A DNA stretch of 64,000 nt. It comes from Catellatospora sp. TT07R-123. GTDB taxonomy: Bacteria > Actinomycetota > Actinomycetes > Mycobacteriales > Micromonosporaceae. Under the pieces are notes generated by a model, which saw only the letters and a program-made list of their open reading frames with translations, made no database searches and had not been told where the DNA came from. Position 1 is the stretch's first letter; every line of letters starts with the position of its first letter. Below are positions 1-8,262 of the stretch, one piece after another. The position numbers and the translations under genes were made by a program. The stretch spans positions 1,984,001 to 2,048,000 of the forward strand of contig NZ_BNEM01000001.1 of assembly GCF_018327705.1 (NCBI RefSeq), written 5' to 3'.

Positions 1-546
1 CAAGACCCCATGTTCGAACTCGCCAACGGCGCCACCATCAAAAACGTCATCCTCGGCTCCCCCGCCGGAGACGGCATCCACTGCCTGGGCACCTGCACCA
101 TCCAAAACGTCTGGTGGGAAGACGTCGGCGAAGACGCCGCCACCTTCCTCCAGACCAACGGCGGCACCTCCTACATCATCGGCGGAGGCGCCAAATCCGC
201 CTCCGACAAGGTGTTCCAGCACAACGGCAACGGCACCGTCAACATCAGCGGCTTCTACGTCGAAAACGCCGGCAAGCTCTACCGCGCCTGCGGCAACTGC
301 ACCAACAGCTACCAGCGCAACGTCGTCATCGACAACGTCTGGGTCAAGACCACCAGCGTCGTAGCCGGCATCAACACCAACTGGGGCGACACCGCCCGCT
401 TCACCCGCATCAACGTCTACAGCACCAGCACCATCATCTGCGACAAATACAAAGGCGCACCCAAGGGCAGCGAACCCACCCACATCGGCAGCGGCGCCGA
501 CGGCGTCAACTGCTTCTACAACCCCACCGACATCATCCAGCGGTAG
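1..546 (+). CDS. Pectate lyase, polysaccharide lyase family 3, C-terminal part
   Basis: The frame is open from the first base, so the 5' end lies outside the window; 181 residues are visible. Pectate lyases of family PL3 cleave de-esterified polygalacturonate by calcium-dependent beta-elimination and are secreted. The visible part shows the beta-helix repeats typical of the family: the stretch GDGIHCLGTCTIQNVWWEDV, then EDAATF, the motif KVFQHNG, the cysteine pair CGNC and a C-terminal DGVNCFYNP segment. A signal peptide cannot be checked. The gene ends in a strong hairpin shared with the convergent SDR gene. The KDG kinase and KDPG aldolase genes at the other end of the window act later in the same catabolic route, but no direct linkage is visible. 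Confidence 0.9.
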   Translation, partial: QDPMFELANGATIKNVILGSPAGDGIHCLGTCTIQNVWWEDVGEDAATFLQTNGGTSYIIGGGAKSASDKVFQHNGNGTVNISGFYVENAGKLYRACGNCTNSYQRNVVIDNVWVKTTSVVAGINTNWGDTARFTRINVYSTSTIICDKYKGAPKGSEPTHIGSGADGVNCFYNPTDIIQR

Positions 547-553
547 ATGCTGA

Positions 554-590
554 CCGCGGCCGGGCGTCCGCCTCGGGCGCCCGGCCGCGG
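554..590. terminator. Bidirectional terminator hairpin
   Basis: A perfect 13-bp stem (CCGCGGCCGGGCG and its complement) with an 11-nt loop lies between two converging stop codons. There is no T-tract, as is common in high-GC actinomycetes. Confidence 0.7.
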
Positions 591-598
591 GACGCGGT

Positions 599-1372
599 TC
601 AGCGCGGCAGTTCCTGTCCGGTCAGCTCCGCGCACAGGGCCAGCAGGCGGTCCTGCACCGACAGGTCGTACGCGGCCGGGTTGGCCTTGAGGTCCCGGCG
701 GCGCTTGAGATAGCGGCCGGTGAACCCGACCTCCGACTCCGGCGCCGCGGCCAGCCACACCTGCGTCTCGGCGCCGTCGGGCAGCTCGTCGACGGCGTTC
801 TGGCCGCCCATCCGGGTCTTGATCCAGCCCGGGTCGACGGCGTTGCTGAGGGTGCCCGGCCACAGCCGGGCGACGGCGAACGCGAGCGCGACGTCGTACA
901 GCTTGGAGTCGCTGTAGGCCTGCATGCCGTCCCAGGGCCTGCGCGCGTACTGCGGGTCGTCGAGGTCGGCGCGGCCGCCCGCCTCCAGGCCCGAGGTCAG
1001 GTAGACCAGGCGGCCCGGCGCGGGCATCAGGGCCGTCAGCAGGTACGGCGCCAGCACGTTGACGGCGAATATCCGCTCGATGCCGTCGGGGGTCACCTCG
1101 CGGTGCGCCGCCCCGCCGCCGACGCCCACGTTGTGGACCACGCTGTCGTACGGCCCGAGCGCGTTAGCCGCGAGCGCCAGCGCCCGGGTCTGGGTAAGCT
1201 CGGAGACGTCGCCCACCACGACCGCGGCCGCGTCCGGCACCGCCGCGCGCACCTGGTCGGCCCGGGCCTCGTTCCGGGCGTGCAGGACGACGCGGTGGCC
1301 GTCGCGCGCAAGCGTGCGGGCGGTCTCCAGGCCGATGCCGTCGGCCGATCCGGTCACGAAGATGCTGCTCAT
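599..1372 (-). CDS. SDR family NAD(P)-dependent oxidoreductase
   Basis: A 257-residue classical short-chain dehydrogenase. The N-terminal nucleotide-binding motif TGSADGIG, a VHNVG segment in place of the usual NNAG, and the active-site pair S...YSDSK are all present, so catalysis is probably intact. The substrate is unknown. The ATG at 1372 was chosen because GGAGGAAG lies just upstream; a GTG four codons earlier would place the ribosome-binding site inside the coding sequence. The gene stands alone, converging on the pectate lyase and diverging from the SnoaL-like gene. Confidence 0.85.
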   Translation of the reverse strand: MSSIFVTGSADGIGLETARTLARDGHRVVLHARNEARADQVRAAVPDAAAVVVGDVSELTQTRALALAANALGPYDSVVHNVGVGGGAAHREVTPDGIERIFAVNVLAPYLLTALMPAPGRLVYLTSGLEAGGRADLDDPQYARRPWDGMQAYSDSKLYDVALAFAVARLWPGTLSNAVDPGWIKTRMGGQNAVDELPDGAETQVWLAAAPESEVGFTGRYLKRRRDLKANPAAYDLSVQDRLLALCAELTGQELPR

Positions 1373-1490
1373 GACTTCCTCCACTGTCTGGAGTGAAAAC
1401 GCTACCCACGTGGTTTAGGCGTCGCGGACGCCGGGTACGCGATCGCTCGCGTCTATGCGGACGCGGCCACGACAACCCCCGGGAGGCACG

Positions 1491-2216
1491 ATGAGGGGCG
1501 AGCACCGCAACCGCACCGCGGTGGCGCAGCACGAGCGCCGCGAACCCGTTCCGGAACCCGGCGACCTGCTCGCCGACTGGGCCGCCGACGGCGGCTGCGT
1601 GTGCGTACGTGTGCTCACCTGCGGCGACGTGGTCGCCGTACACAGCCTCTATCCGAACATGGGTCCCGGTTTCGTGGGCTTCGACATCTTCCGGATGGCC
1701 GACGGGGTGCCCGCCGAGCACTGGAGCGTGCTCCAGCCGCTGGCCCGGCCGGGTGGCCAGGACGAGATCGGCGGCCCGCGTACGGTCAGCCAGCCGCGCC
1801 AGTCGTCGACCAGCCGCCGCGTGGTCGACTACCTGGTCGACAACGTGCTGGTGCCGCGCGACTTCGAGCACCTGTGCCGGTTCGTGACGACCGGCCTGAA
1901 GCAGCACCGCCCCGGCGTGGCCGACGGCATCGGCGGGTGGTGGGAGCAGCTGCGCGACCAGGACGTCCGCTACGAGCGGCGGCACCTGACCGTGGCCGAC
2001 GGCGAGTTCGCGCTGACGATCTGCACGGGCACGGTGGGCGGGCGGCCGACGGCGTTCTACGACCTGTTCCGGCTGGAGCACGCGATGATCGCCGAGCACT
2101 GGGGCGTGCAGGCCGGGGTGCCGGAGCGGCTGCCGTACTCGAATTCGTTCCCGCCGTATCCGAGCGGCACCGACCCGACCGCGACCGCGAGGCTGGCCCC
2201 GGCGGTCACCGGCTGA
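1491..2216 (+). CDS. SnoaL-like / NTF2-fold protein with an internal duplication
   Basis: A 241-residue protein with two related halves. The first ends in FDIFRMADGVPAEHW and the second in YDLFRLEHAMIAEHW; both match the last strands of the SnoaL-like polyketide-cyclase fold. The second half (about residues 110-215) is a complete domain with the N-terminal helices, whereas the first (about 35-95) lacks them and is probably a shortened copy. Such proteins bind small hydrophobic ligands or act as isomerases or hydrolases; no substrate can be assigned. GGGAGG sits 5 nt before the ATG. Two codons' worth of sequence separate its stop from the downstream oxidoreductase frame, so the two are probably cotranscribed. 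Confidence 0.75.
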   Translation: MRGEHRNRTAVAQHERREPVPEPGDLLADWAADGGCVCVRVLTCGDVVAVHSLYPNMGPGFVGFDIFRMADGVPAEHWSVLQPLARPGGQDEIGGPRTVSQPRQSSTSRRVVDYLVDNVLVPRDFEHLCRFVTTGLKQHRPGVADGIGGWWEQLRDQDVRYERRHLTVADGEFALTICTGTVGGRPTAFYDLFRLEHAMIAEHWGVQAGVPERLPYSNSFPPYPSGTDPTATARLAPAVTG

Positions 2217-2234
2217 GTGCCGTACATTACGCCG

Positions 2235-3314
2235 ATGGCAGAACCCATCCGGTACGCGGTGATCGGGCGCGGTTGGCGCGCGCAGTTCTTCTTCAAGCTG
2301 GCGGCACTGATGCCCGACCGGCTCCAGGTCACCGGGGTGATGACCCGTTCGGCGCAGGCCGCCGCCGAGGTCGCCGCCCAGTGGCGGCTGCCGGTCGTGC
2401 AGGACCTCGACGAGCTGCTGCGCACCGGCGACCCCGAGTACGTGATCACGTCGGTGCCGTGGGAGGTCAACCCCGGCCTGGTCGAGGCGCTGGTCGGGCG
2501 GGGGCTGCCGGTGCTGTCGGAGACGCCGCCCGCCCCCGACCCGGCCGGGCTGCGGGCGCTGTGGGACAGCGTCGGCGCGGCTCGGCAGGTGCAGGTCGCC
2601 GAGCAGTACCTGCTGCTGCCCGACCACGCCGCCCGGCTGGCCGTGCTGCGCTCCGGCGTGATCGGCACCCCGACCTCGGCGCAGGTGTCCTCGACGCACG
2701 GCTACCACGCGGTGTCGATGCTGCGCGGCATGCTCGGCGTCGGCCTGGACCCGGCGAGCGTGCAGGCGCGGGCGTTCACCGCGCCGCTGGCCGACCCGCT
2801 GGTCCCGGCCGGGTGGCGCGACGACGCCACCCCGCGCCCGGCGACGACCACGCTGGCCACGATCGACTTCGGCGACGGCCGCAGCGGGCTGTACGACTTC
2901 ACCGACAACCAGTGGTGGAACCCGCTGCGCAGCCGCCGCATCGTGGTGCGCGGCAGCCTCGGCGAGCTGGTCGACGACCGGGTCGTGCGGCTGCTGGACC
3001 ACCGGCCGGTCGAGTCTGAGCTGCGCCGCCGCCACAGCGGCCGCGACCTCAACCTGGAGGGCTTCGACCTCGACCACGTCAGTTTCGACGGCGCGGTGGT
3101 GTACCGCAACGCCTACGCCGGGGCGCGGCTGTCCGATGAGGAGATCGCGATCGCGTCCATCCTGGAGGCCACCGGCCGCTGGTGCCGCGACGAGGCCGAA
3201 CCGCCGTACCCGCTGGCCGACGCCTGCCAGGACCACCTGATCAGCCTCGCCATCGACGAGTCGGTCCGCACCGGCCGCACGGTCCCGGTCGGCACGGAAC
3301 CCTGGGCGGCCTGA
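2235..3314 (+). CDS. Gfo/Idh/MocA family oxidoreductase
   Basis: A 359-residue protein with an N-terminal Rossmann segment (YAVIGRGWRAQFF, the GxGxxA version of the dinucleotide motif) followed by the TSVPWEVNPGLVEALVGRGL region that normally contacts the cofactor. The C-terminal part carries the substrate-binding beta-sheet. The catalytic EKP is replaced by a SETPP segment near residue 95, so the reaction may differ from that of glucose-fructose oxidoreductase. The ATG at 2235 is preferred, but a GTG at 2217, abutting the previous stop, is also possible and neither has a clear ribosome-binding site. It probably forms an operon with the SnoaL-like gene. Confidence 0.75.
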   Translation: MAEPIRYAVIGRGWRAQFFFKLAALMPDRLQVTGVMTRSAQAAAEVAAQWRLPVVQDLDELLRTGDPEYVITSVPWEVNPGLVEALVGRGLPVLSETPPAPDPAGLRALWDSVGAARQVQVAEQYLLLPDHAARLAVLRSGVIGTPTSAQVSSTHGYHAVSMLRGMLGVGLDPASVQARAFTAPLADPLVPAGWRDDATPRPATTTLATIDFGDGRSGLYDFTDNQWWNPLRSRRIVVRGSLGELVDDRVVRLLDHRPVESELRRRHSGRDLNLEGFDLDHVSFDGAVVYRNAYAGARLSDEEIAIASILEATGRWCRDEAEPPYPLADACQDHLISLAIDESVRTGRTVPVGTEPWAA

Positions 3315-3320
3315 GGCGAA

Positions 3321-3385
3321 GTGATCGCGATCGTCGGTCAGATCCCTTGCGCTGAGCGCAGCTTCTGACCGACGATCGCGATCAC
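3321..3385. repeat. Perfect 22-bp inverted repeat (65 bp overall)
   Basis: Arms at 3321-3342 and 3364-3385 are exact complements (GTGATCGCGATCGTCGGTCA plus GA), with a 21-nt spacer. It lies 6 nt after the oxidoreductase stop and could serve as a terminator. One arm resembles a block inside the composite repeat at 62425-62632, so it looks like a relative of that dispersed family. Confidence 0.8.
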
Positions 3386-3446
3386 CGCCCCGCCCTGGTT
3401 CCGCGAAAGCGGCGTGGGGCCCGGTCGGCCCGCATAGCGTGGGGGC

Positions 3447-4805
3447 GTGCGGGTCGAGGAACGGGAACGGGAGCAGGTCAGGGGCGGTGCGGCGGGCGGC
3501 GGGCAGGTGCGGCTGTCACGGGCCGGTGTCGGCGACACGCTGCGGGTCGCGCGGATCCTGCTGCTGCCGACCGTGGCGCAGGGCCTGGTCATCCGGCGGC
3601 GGCTGGTCACGCTGGCCGGACGCTGGTGGCAGCCGGACGCGCGGGCGGTGCGGCTCATGCAGCGGCTGCGCGGCCGGTACGGCGGCGGCGCCCTGCGCCT
3701 GCGCAACCCCGGCCGCCCGCTGGTGCTGGCCCTGTCCACCGACGCGGTACGCACCCTGCTGTCCGACACCGAGCCATACAGCCCGGCCACGGTCGAGAAG
3801 ACCGCCGCACTGTCGCGGTTCCAGCCGCACGGGCTGCTGATCACCCCGGGGGCGCTGCGCGCGCCGCGCCGGGCGGTCAACGAGCGGGCGCTCGACGCCG
3901 ACCTGCCGGTGCACCACCTCGCCGCGGCGATCACCGCCAAGATCTCCGAGGAGATCGCGCCGCTGCGCGAGCAGATGGGCGGGCGGCTGGCCTGGGACCG
4001 GTTCGCCACGGCGTACTGGCGGGCGGTGCGGCGCATCGTGCTCGGCGACGCCGCCCGCGACGACGACGAGCTGCTCGACCTGCTGTCCATGCTGCGCCGC
4101 GACGCCAACTGGGCGCAGCTGCGGCCCCGGCAGGACGGGGTGCGGCAGCGGTTCCAGCGGCGGCTGAACGCGCACCTGGCCCGGCGCGAGCCGGGCAGCC
4201 TCGCCTCGCTGCTGCCGCCGCCCGAACCGGTCGTGGACCCGTACGGCCAGGTCCCGCACTGGCTGTTCGCCTATGACGCGGCCGCCGCGACCGTCTTGCG
4301 CACCCTGGCCATGCTGGCCGTGCACCCCGCCCAGCGGGCGTGGGCAGCCGCCGACCTGCGGCCGGGCGAGTCCCCGCACCGCCTGCCGCGACTGCGCGCC
4401 TGCGTGCTGGAGACGCTCCGGCTGTGGCCGACCACCCCGGCGATCCTGCGCGAGGGCACCAGGCCGACCCGCTGGGGCGGCGGGCTGTTGCCCGCGCGCA
4501 CCTCGTTCCTGGTGTACGCCCCGTTCCTGCACCGGGACGACCAGACCCTGCCCTACGCGCACCGCTTCGAACCGGCGCGGTGGATCGACGCCAACGGCCA
4601 TGACGAGTGGTCGACGGTGTCGTTCAGCGCCGGCCCGGGCCGCTGCCCGGGGCGCAACCTGGTGCTGCTGACGACCACCGCGATCCTGGCAGTGCTGCTG
4701 CGCGACCGCGAGCCGCGCCTGCTGTCCGGCCCGTCGCTCAGCCCGGACCTGCCCCTTCCCGTAAACCTGGACCACTTCGGCCTACGCCTGCGCCTGGTCC
4801 CGTAA
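3447..4805 (+). CDS. Cytochrome P450-like protein with an atypical I-helix
   Basis: A 452-residue P450. The K-helix ExxR motif (ETLRLW, near 318), the RFEPARW segment and the haem-binding loop FSAGPGRCPGR with the ligand cysteine near residue 400 are all present. The I-helix, expected to read AGxDT or AGHET, instead reads FAYDAAAATVLRTL, so the acid-threonine pair that delivers protons to bound oxygen is missing. This resembles P450s that do not perform normal monooxygenation (for example peroxide-using or isomerising types). No ferredoxin gene is adjacent. The GTG at 3447 has a TAGCGT box at 3435-3440 and no ribosome-binding site, which suggests a leaderless transcript. Confidence 0.75.
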   Translation: MRVEEREREQVRGGAAGGGQVRLSRAGVGDTLRVARILLLPTVAQGLVIRRRLVTLAGRWWQPDARAVRLMQRLRGRYGGGALRLRNPGRPLVLALSTDAVRTLLSDTEPYSPATVEKTAALSRFQPHGLLITPGALRAPRRAVNERALDADLPVHHLAAAITAKISEEIAPLREQMGGRLAWDRFATAYWRAVRRIVLGDAARDDDELLDLLSMLRRDANWAQLRPRQDGVRQRFQRRLNAHLARREPGSLASLLPPPEPVVDPYGQVPHWLFAYDAAAATVLRTLAMLAVHPAQRAWAAADLRPGESPHRLPRLRACVLETLRLWPTTPAILREGTRPTRWGGGLLPARTSFLVYAPFLHRDDQTLPYAHRFEPARWIDANGHDEWSTVSFSAGPGRCPGRNLVLLTTTAILAVLLRDREPRLLSGPSLSPDLPLPVNLDHFGLRLRLVP

Positions 4806-4855
4806 CCGGCTCGCCGCCCACTTCGCCCACTTCACCCGCCGAGTTGCCGGACCCG

Positions 4856-4920
4856 GCCGAGTTGCCGGGCAATCGGGCACAGGAGCGGCCGTGATACGCC
4901 CGACTGCCCGGCAACTCGGC
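4856..4920. repeat. 65-bp hairpin element, family B, copy 1
   Basis: Arms of 23 nt (4856-4878 and 4898-4920) pair with a single mismatch; the core is GAGTTGCCGGGCA. A partial extra copy of the left arm lies at 4838-4850. It follows the P450 stop by 50 nt. Further copies are at 26524-26588 and 56979-57043. Confidence 0.85.
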
Positions 4921-4975
4921 GGATCTTGGGGTCTTCGGGACGCGGCGGTGCGGCGGTGCGGTGGTCAGGTGGCGG

Positions 4976-5677
4976 TCAGGCGGCCGGGCCGGTGCGGGCC
5001 CAGACCACCTTGCCGTCGCTGGTCAGCATGCTGCCCCACGAGCCGGCCAGCGCGGAGACCAGCTCCAGGCCGCCGCCCCGGTCGTCGGGGCCGGGCGCCT
5101 GGGGCAGGAACGGGTCGCGGTCGCGGACGGCCAGGTCCACTCCGGCGGCGGTGCGGCGCACGGTCAGCCGCAGCTCGGTGCGGGCGTGTACGACCGCGTT
5201 GGCGGTCAGTTCGGAGGCCAGCAGGCGCACCAGCTGCGCCAGCCGGGGCACGCCGAAGTCCTGGCAGGCCTGCCCGGCCAGGTCGCGGGCCGTGCCGCAG
5301 CTGCTGGGCAGCGGTGGCAGGGTCACGGTGCGGCGCGGGGCGACCGGCAGCGCGGCGGCCGCGGCCAGGGCCGCTTCGGCATCGTCGTACGCGGTGATGC
5401 CGTCGTCGGCGGGCAGGCGCACCGCCGAGGCCGCGACCAGCAGCGGCGCACCCGGCCAGTGCCGGGCCGTCTGGGCCATGCCCCGCAGCCAGGCCGCCAG
5501 GCGCTCGTCGACGCAGCGCACTCCGGCCAGGTCCAGCACCACCGCGTCGGGCTGATCGGCCAGGCAGTCGCTGAGCGCCACCCCGACGTGGATCACCGTC
5601 GAGTCGTCGAGTGTGCCCGCCACCACGATCTCCGCGATCGGCAGGTGACGCCGGACATGGCACACCAGTGTCGACAT
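4976..5677 (-). CDS. STAS domain fused to HATPase (anti-sigma-factor kinase-like)
   Basis: A 233-residue protein with two regulatory domains that are usually separate. Residues 1-95 look like a STAS (anti-anti-sigma) domain, with VVLDLAGVRCVDERLAAWL in the place of the phosphorylatable-serine loop. Residues 115-233 form a GHKL ATPase of the RsbW type, with the N-box ELTANAVVHA and the G-box GGGLELV. In the general pathway an RsbW kinase holds a sigma factor and releases it when the STAS partner binds. The serine normally phosphorylated appears to be absent (CVDER), so the STAS part may be a fixed or sensory module. AGGAG lies just before the ATG at 5677. It is divergent from nothing and is followed by the family-B hairpin. 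Confidence 0.75.
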   Translation of the reverse strand: MSTLVCHVRRHLPIAEIVVAGTLDDSTVIHVGVALSDCLADQPDAVVLDLAGVRCVDERLAAWLRGMAQTARHWPGAPLLVAASAVRLPADDGITAYDDAEAALAAAAALPVAPRRTVTLPPLPSSCGTARDLAGQACQDFGVPRLAQLVRLLASELTANAVVHARTELRLTVRRTAAGVDLAVRDRDPFLPQAPGPDDRGGGLELVSALAGSWGSMLTSDGKVVWARTGPAA

Positions 5678-5773
5678 GTCTCCTGAATCCCCGGGGCGGC
5701 CGGCGGCTAATCCCGCCACACCGAGGTTAACGAGCACCCGCCCGTCCCCGCCGCGCCCGGTCCGGCAGCCCGG

Positions 5774-6160
5774 CTACCGGTCGGCGCGCCCGGTCGGCCG
5801 GTCGACGTCGATCCAGGTCACCATGCCGACGACCCGTTCGGCCTCCAGCACCGGCAGCCGGTGCAGCTCGTGCGCCCGCATCAGGCGCACCGCCTCGTCC
5901 ACGCCGTCCTCGGCGTGCACCGAGATCGGCTCCGGGCCGGCCAGGTCCTCGGCGGTGGTGTTGTGCGGGTCGAGATCGTCGGCCAGCGCGAGCACGAGGT
6001 CGCGTGCGGTGACCACGCCCAGCAGCTTGTCTCCGTCGGTGACCAGCACGTCGTCGATGCCGTGCTCGCGCATCAGGCGGGCCACGTCGACCATCGGGGC
6101 CTGGCGGTCCACGTGGATCGGCGCCCCGGTCATGATGTCGCGGACCATGAGCATGTCCAT
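5774..6160 (-). CDS. CBS-domain-pair protein
   Basis: A 128-residue protein made only of two CBS motifs: MVRDIMTGAPIHV...GIDDVLVTDGDKLLGVVTARDL and a second copy ending in HRLPVLEAERVVGMVTWIDV. CBS pairs bind adenosine nucleotides and regulate other proteins, but no partner domain is attached. It resembles the second stand-alone CBS protein at 13389-13817. The start at 6160 is supported by GGGGAG 5 nt upstream; a longer frame would run into the hairpin at 6218-6277. It lies upstream of the STAS/HATPase gene in the same orientation, 96 nt apart. Confidence 0.85.
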   Translation of the reverse strand: MDMLMVRDIMTGAPIHVDRQAPMVDVARLMREHGIDDVLVTDGDKLLGVVTARDLVLALADDLDPHNTTAEDLAGPEPISVHAEDGVDEAVRLMRAHELHRLPVLEAERVVGMVTWIDVDRPTGRADR

Positions 6161-6217
6161 AACAGCTCCCCTCCCCTCCCAAGATACGTTTCCGGGCCCG
6201 CCCGGGAGGGGGGTGAA

Positions 6218-6277
6218 GCAGTTTCGGGGAAAGTGCAGGAATCTTGGTACCGATTCGAGCACTTTCCCCGAAACTGC
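6218..6277. repeat. Perfect 19-bp inverted repeat (60 bp)
   Basis: GCAGTTTCGGGGAAAGTGC at 6218-6236 is exactly complementary to 6259-6277, with a 22-nt loop. It lies between the CBS gene start and the ABC exporter stop, and would act as a terminator for the exporter or as a dispersed repeat. No second copy was found in the window. Confidence 0.8.
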
Positions 6278-6312
6278 ATGATCCGCAGTGGGTGCGGCGG
6301 GCCCCGTCCCGG

Positions 6313-8262
6313 CTACTCGGTGACGGCGGCGGCGAACTGGGCCTCGTACAGGCGCGCGTACGCGCCGCCCGCGGCGATCAGCTTGTCGTGCGAGCCCTGC
6401 TCGACGATCGCGCCGTGCTCCATCACCAGGATGACGTCGGCGTTGCGGATCGTGGAGAGCCGGTGCGCGATGACGAAGCTGGTGCGCCCCTGCCGCAGCG
6501 AGCCCAGCGCCCGCTGGATCAGCACCTCGGTACGGGTGTCGACCGAGCTGGTGGCCTCGTCGAGGATCAGGATGCTCGGCTCGGCCAGGAACGCCCGCGC
6601 GATGGTGAGCAGCTGGCGCTCACCGGCGCTGACGTTGGTGCCCTCCTCGTCGAGCACGGTGTCGTAGCCGTGGGGCAGCGTACGGACGAACCGGTCGACG
6701 TGGGTCGCCCTGGCCGCCTCGACGATCTGCTCCTGGCTCGGGGCGTGCGCGCCGTAGGCGATGTTGTCGGCGATGGTGCCGCCGAACAGCCAGGTGTCCT
6801 GGAGCACCATGCCCATCTTGGCGCGCAGGTCCTCGCGGGTCATCGCGTTGACGTCGACGCCGTCGAGGGTGATCCGGCCGCCGTTGACGTCGTAGAAGCG
6901 CATCAGCAGGTTGACCAGCGTGGTCTTGCCCGCGCCGGTCGGGCCGACGATGGCCACCGTCTGCCCGGGTTCGACCGCCAGCGACAGGTCGGTGATCAAC
7001 GGCTTGTCCGGGCTGTACGAGAACGACACGTGCTCGAAGCTGACCTGCCCGCGCACCGGGTCGACGGTGGCGGCCGGGACCGGCTCCGGGCTCTGCTCGG
7101 CCGCGTCGAGCAGCTCGAACACCCGCTCGGCCGAGGCGACGCCGGACTGGAGCAGGTTGGCCATGGCCGCGACCTGGGTCAGCGGCTGGCTGAACTGGCG
7201 CGAGTACTGGATGAACGCCTGGACGTCGCCCAGCGACAGCGAACCCGACGCCACCCGCAGCGCGCCGACGACGGCGACCAGCACGTAGTTCACGTTGCCG
7301 ATGAAGAACATCGCGGGCTGGATCAGCCCGGAGATGAACTGCGCCTTGAACCCGGCCGTGTACAGCGCCTCGTTGTGCTCGCGGAACTTCTCGGCCGCCT
7401 CGGCCTGCCGCCCGAACACCTTCACCAGCGAGTGCCCGGTGTACATCTCCTCGATGTGGCCGTTGAGCTTGCCGGTGACGCCCCACTGGGCGACGAACTG
7501 CGGCTGGGCCCGCTTGCCGATCCGCATCGTCACGAACACCGACAGCGGCACCGTGACCAGGGCGATCACCGCCAGCAGCGGCGAGATCCAGACCATCATC
7601 GCCAGGACGCCGACGATGGTGAGCACCGAGTTCATCAGCTGGCTGAGCGACTGCTGCATGGTCTGCGCGACGTTGTCGATGTCGTTGGTCGCCTTGCTGA
7701 GCACCTCGCCGCGCTGCTGGCCGTCGAAGTAGCTCAGCGGCAGCCGCGACAGCTTGTGCTCGACCTGCTCGCGCAGGTTGTAGATCGCGCGCTGCACGAC
7801 GGTGGTGATGAGGCGGAACTGGAACAGCGAGAACAGCGAGGCGGCGGCGTACACGGCCAGCGCCACCAGCAGCACGCGGCCCACGGCGTCGAAGTCGATG
7901 CCCTTGCCGGGCACGATGTTCATGGCCGCCATCATGTCGGCGATGTTGCCGTGGCCCTGCGCGCGCAGGCCCGCGACGACGTCGGTCTTGCTGACCCCGG
8001 CCGGCAGCTGCTTGCCGACCACGCCCTCGAAGATGAGGTTGGTGGCGTGGCCGAGGATGCGCGGGCCGGCCACGGCCAGGCCGACGCCGGTGACGCCGAG
8101 CGCCACGGCCAGCCACACCAGCGACCGGTACGGGTTGAGCAGCCGCAGCAGCCGCCGGCTGGACTCCTTGAAGTTCAGCGGCTTGGTCATCGACGGGCCG
8201 GCCATCATCGCGGCCGGGCCTAAGCGGGGGCCGCTGTCGCGGCGCGGAGCGGGGGCCGTCAT
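6313..8262 (-). CDS. ABC exporter half-transporter, consensus ATPase subunit
   Basis: A 649-residue membrane-ATPase fusion: an N-terminal six-helix exporter domain (about residues 55-370) and a C-terminal nucleotide-binding domain with Walker A GPTGAGKTT, signature NVSAGERQLL, Walker B ILILDEATSSVD and the switch histidine IAHRLS. The catalytic glutamate and histidine are canonical. Its ATG overlaps the stop of the preceding half-transporter (ATGA), so the two are translationally coupled and almost certainly form a heterodimer in which this subunit contributes the active site. The TetR gene just upstream points to drug or toxic-metabolite efflux. An unusual insertion around residues 75-120 (GVVGKQLPAGV...MNIVPGKGID) lies between the first two membrane helices. 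Confidence 0.9.
   Translation of the reverse strand: MTAPAPRRDSGPRLGPAAMMAGPSMTKPLNFKESSRRLLRLLNPYRSLVWLAVALGVTGVGLAVAGPRILGHATNLIFEGVVGKQLPAGVSKTDVVAGLRAQGHGNIADMMAAMNIVPGKGIDFDAVGRVLLVALAVYAAASLFSLFQFRLITTVVQRAIYNLREQVEHKLSRLPLSYFDGQQRGEVLSKATNDIDNVAQTMQQSLSQLMNSVLTIVGVLAMMVWISPLLAVIALVTVPLSVFVTMRIGKRAQPQFVAQWGVTGKLNGHIEEMYTGHSLVKVFGRQAEAAEKFREHNEALYTAGFKAQFISGLIQPAMFFIGNVNYVLVAVVGALRVASGSLSLGDVQAFIQYSRQFSQPLTQVAAMANLLQSGVASAERVFELLDAAEQSPEPVPAATVDPVRGQVSFEHVSFSYSPDKPLITDLSLAVEPGQTVAIVGPTGAGKTTLVNLLMRFYDVNGGRITLDGVDVNAMTREDLRAKMGMVLQDTWLFGGTIADNIAYGAHAPSQEQIVEAARATHVDRFVRTLPHGYDTVLDEEGTNVSAGERQLLTIARAFLAEPSILILDEATSSVDTRTEVLIQRALGSLRQGRTSFVIAHRLSTIRNADVILVMEHGAIVEQGSHDKLIAAGGAYARLYEAQFAAAVTE

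Noticed and set aside
114..713. Long plus-strand Arg/His-rich reading frame
   Set aside because: It is a shadow of the pectate lyase gene in another frame; the composition (Arg, His and Gln runs) is typical of GC-rich out-of-frame reading.
1164..3236. 690-residue minus-strand frame across the SnoaL and Gfo/Idh genes
   Set aside because: The plus strand encodes two recognisable proteins with ribosome-binding sites there, so this is a shadow.
6244..8223. 659-residue plus-strand frame opposite the ABC exporter
   Set aside because: It is antisense to a well-conserved ATPase/permease; its composition is low-complexity His/Arg/Asp/Val without any domain.
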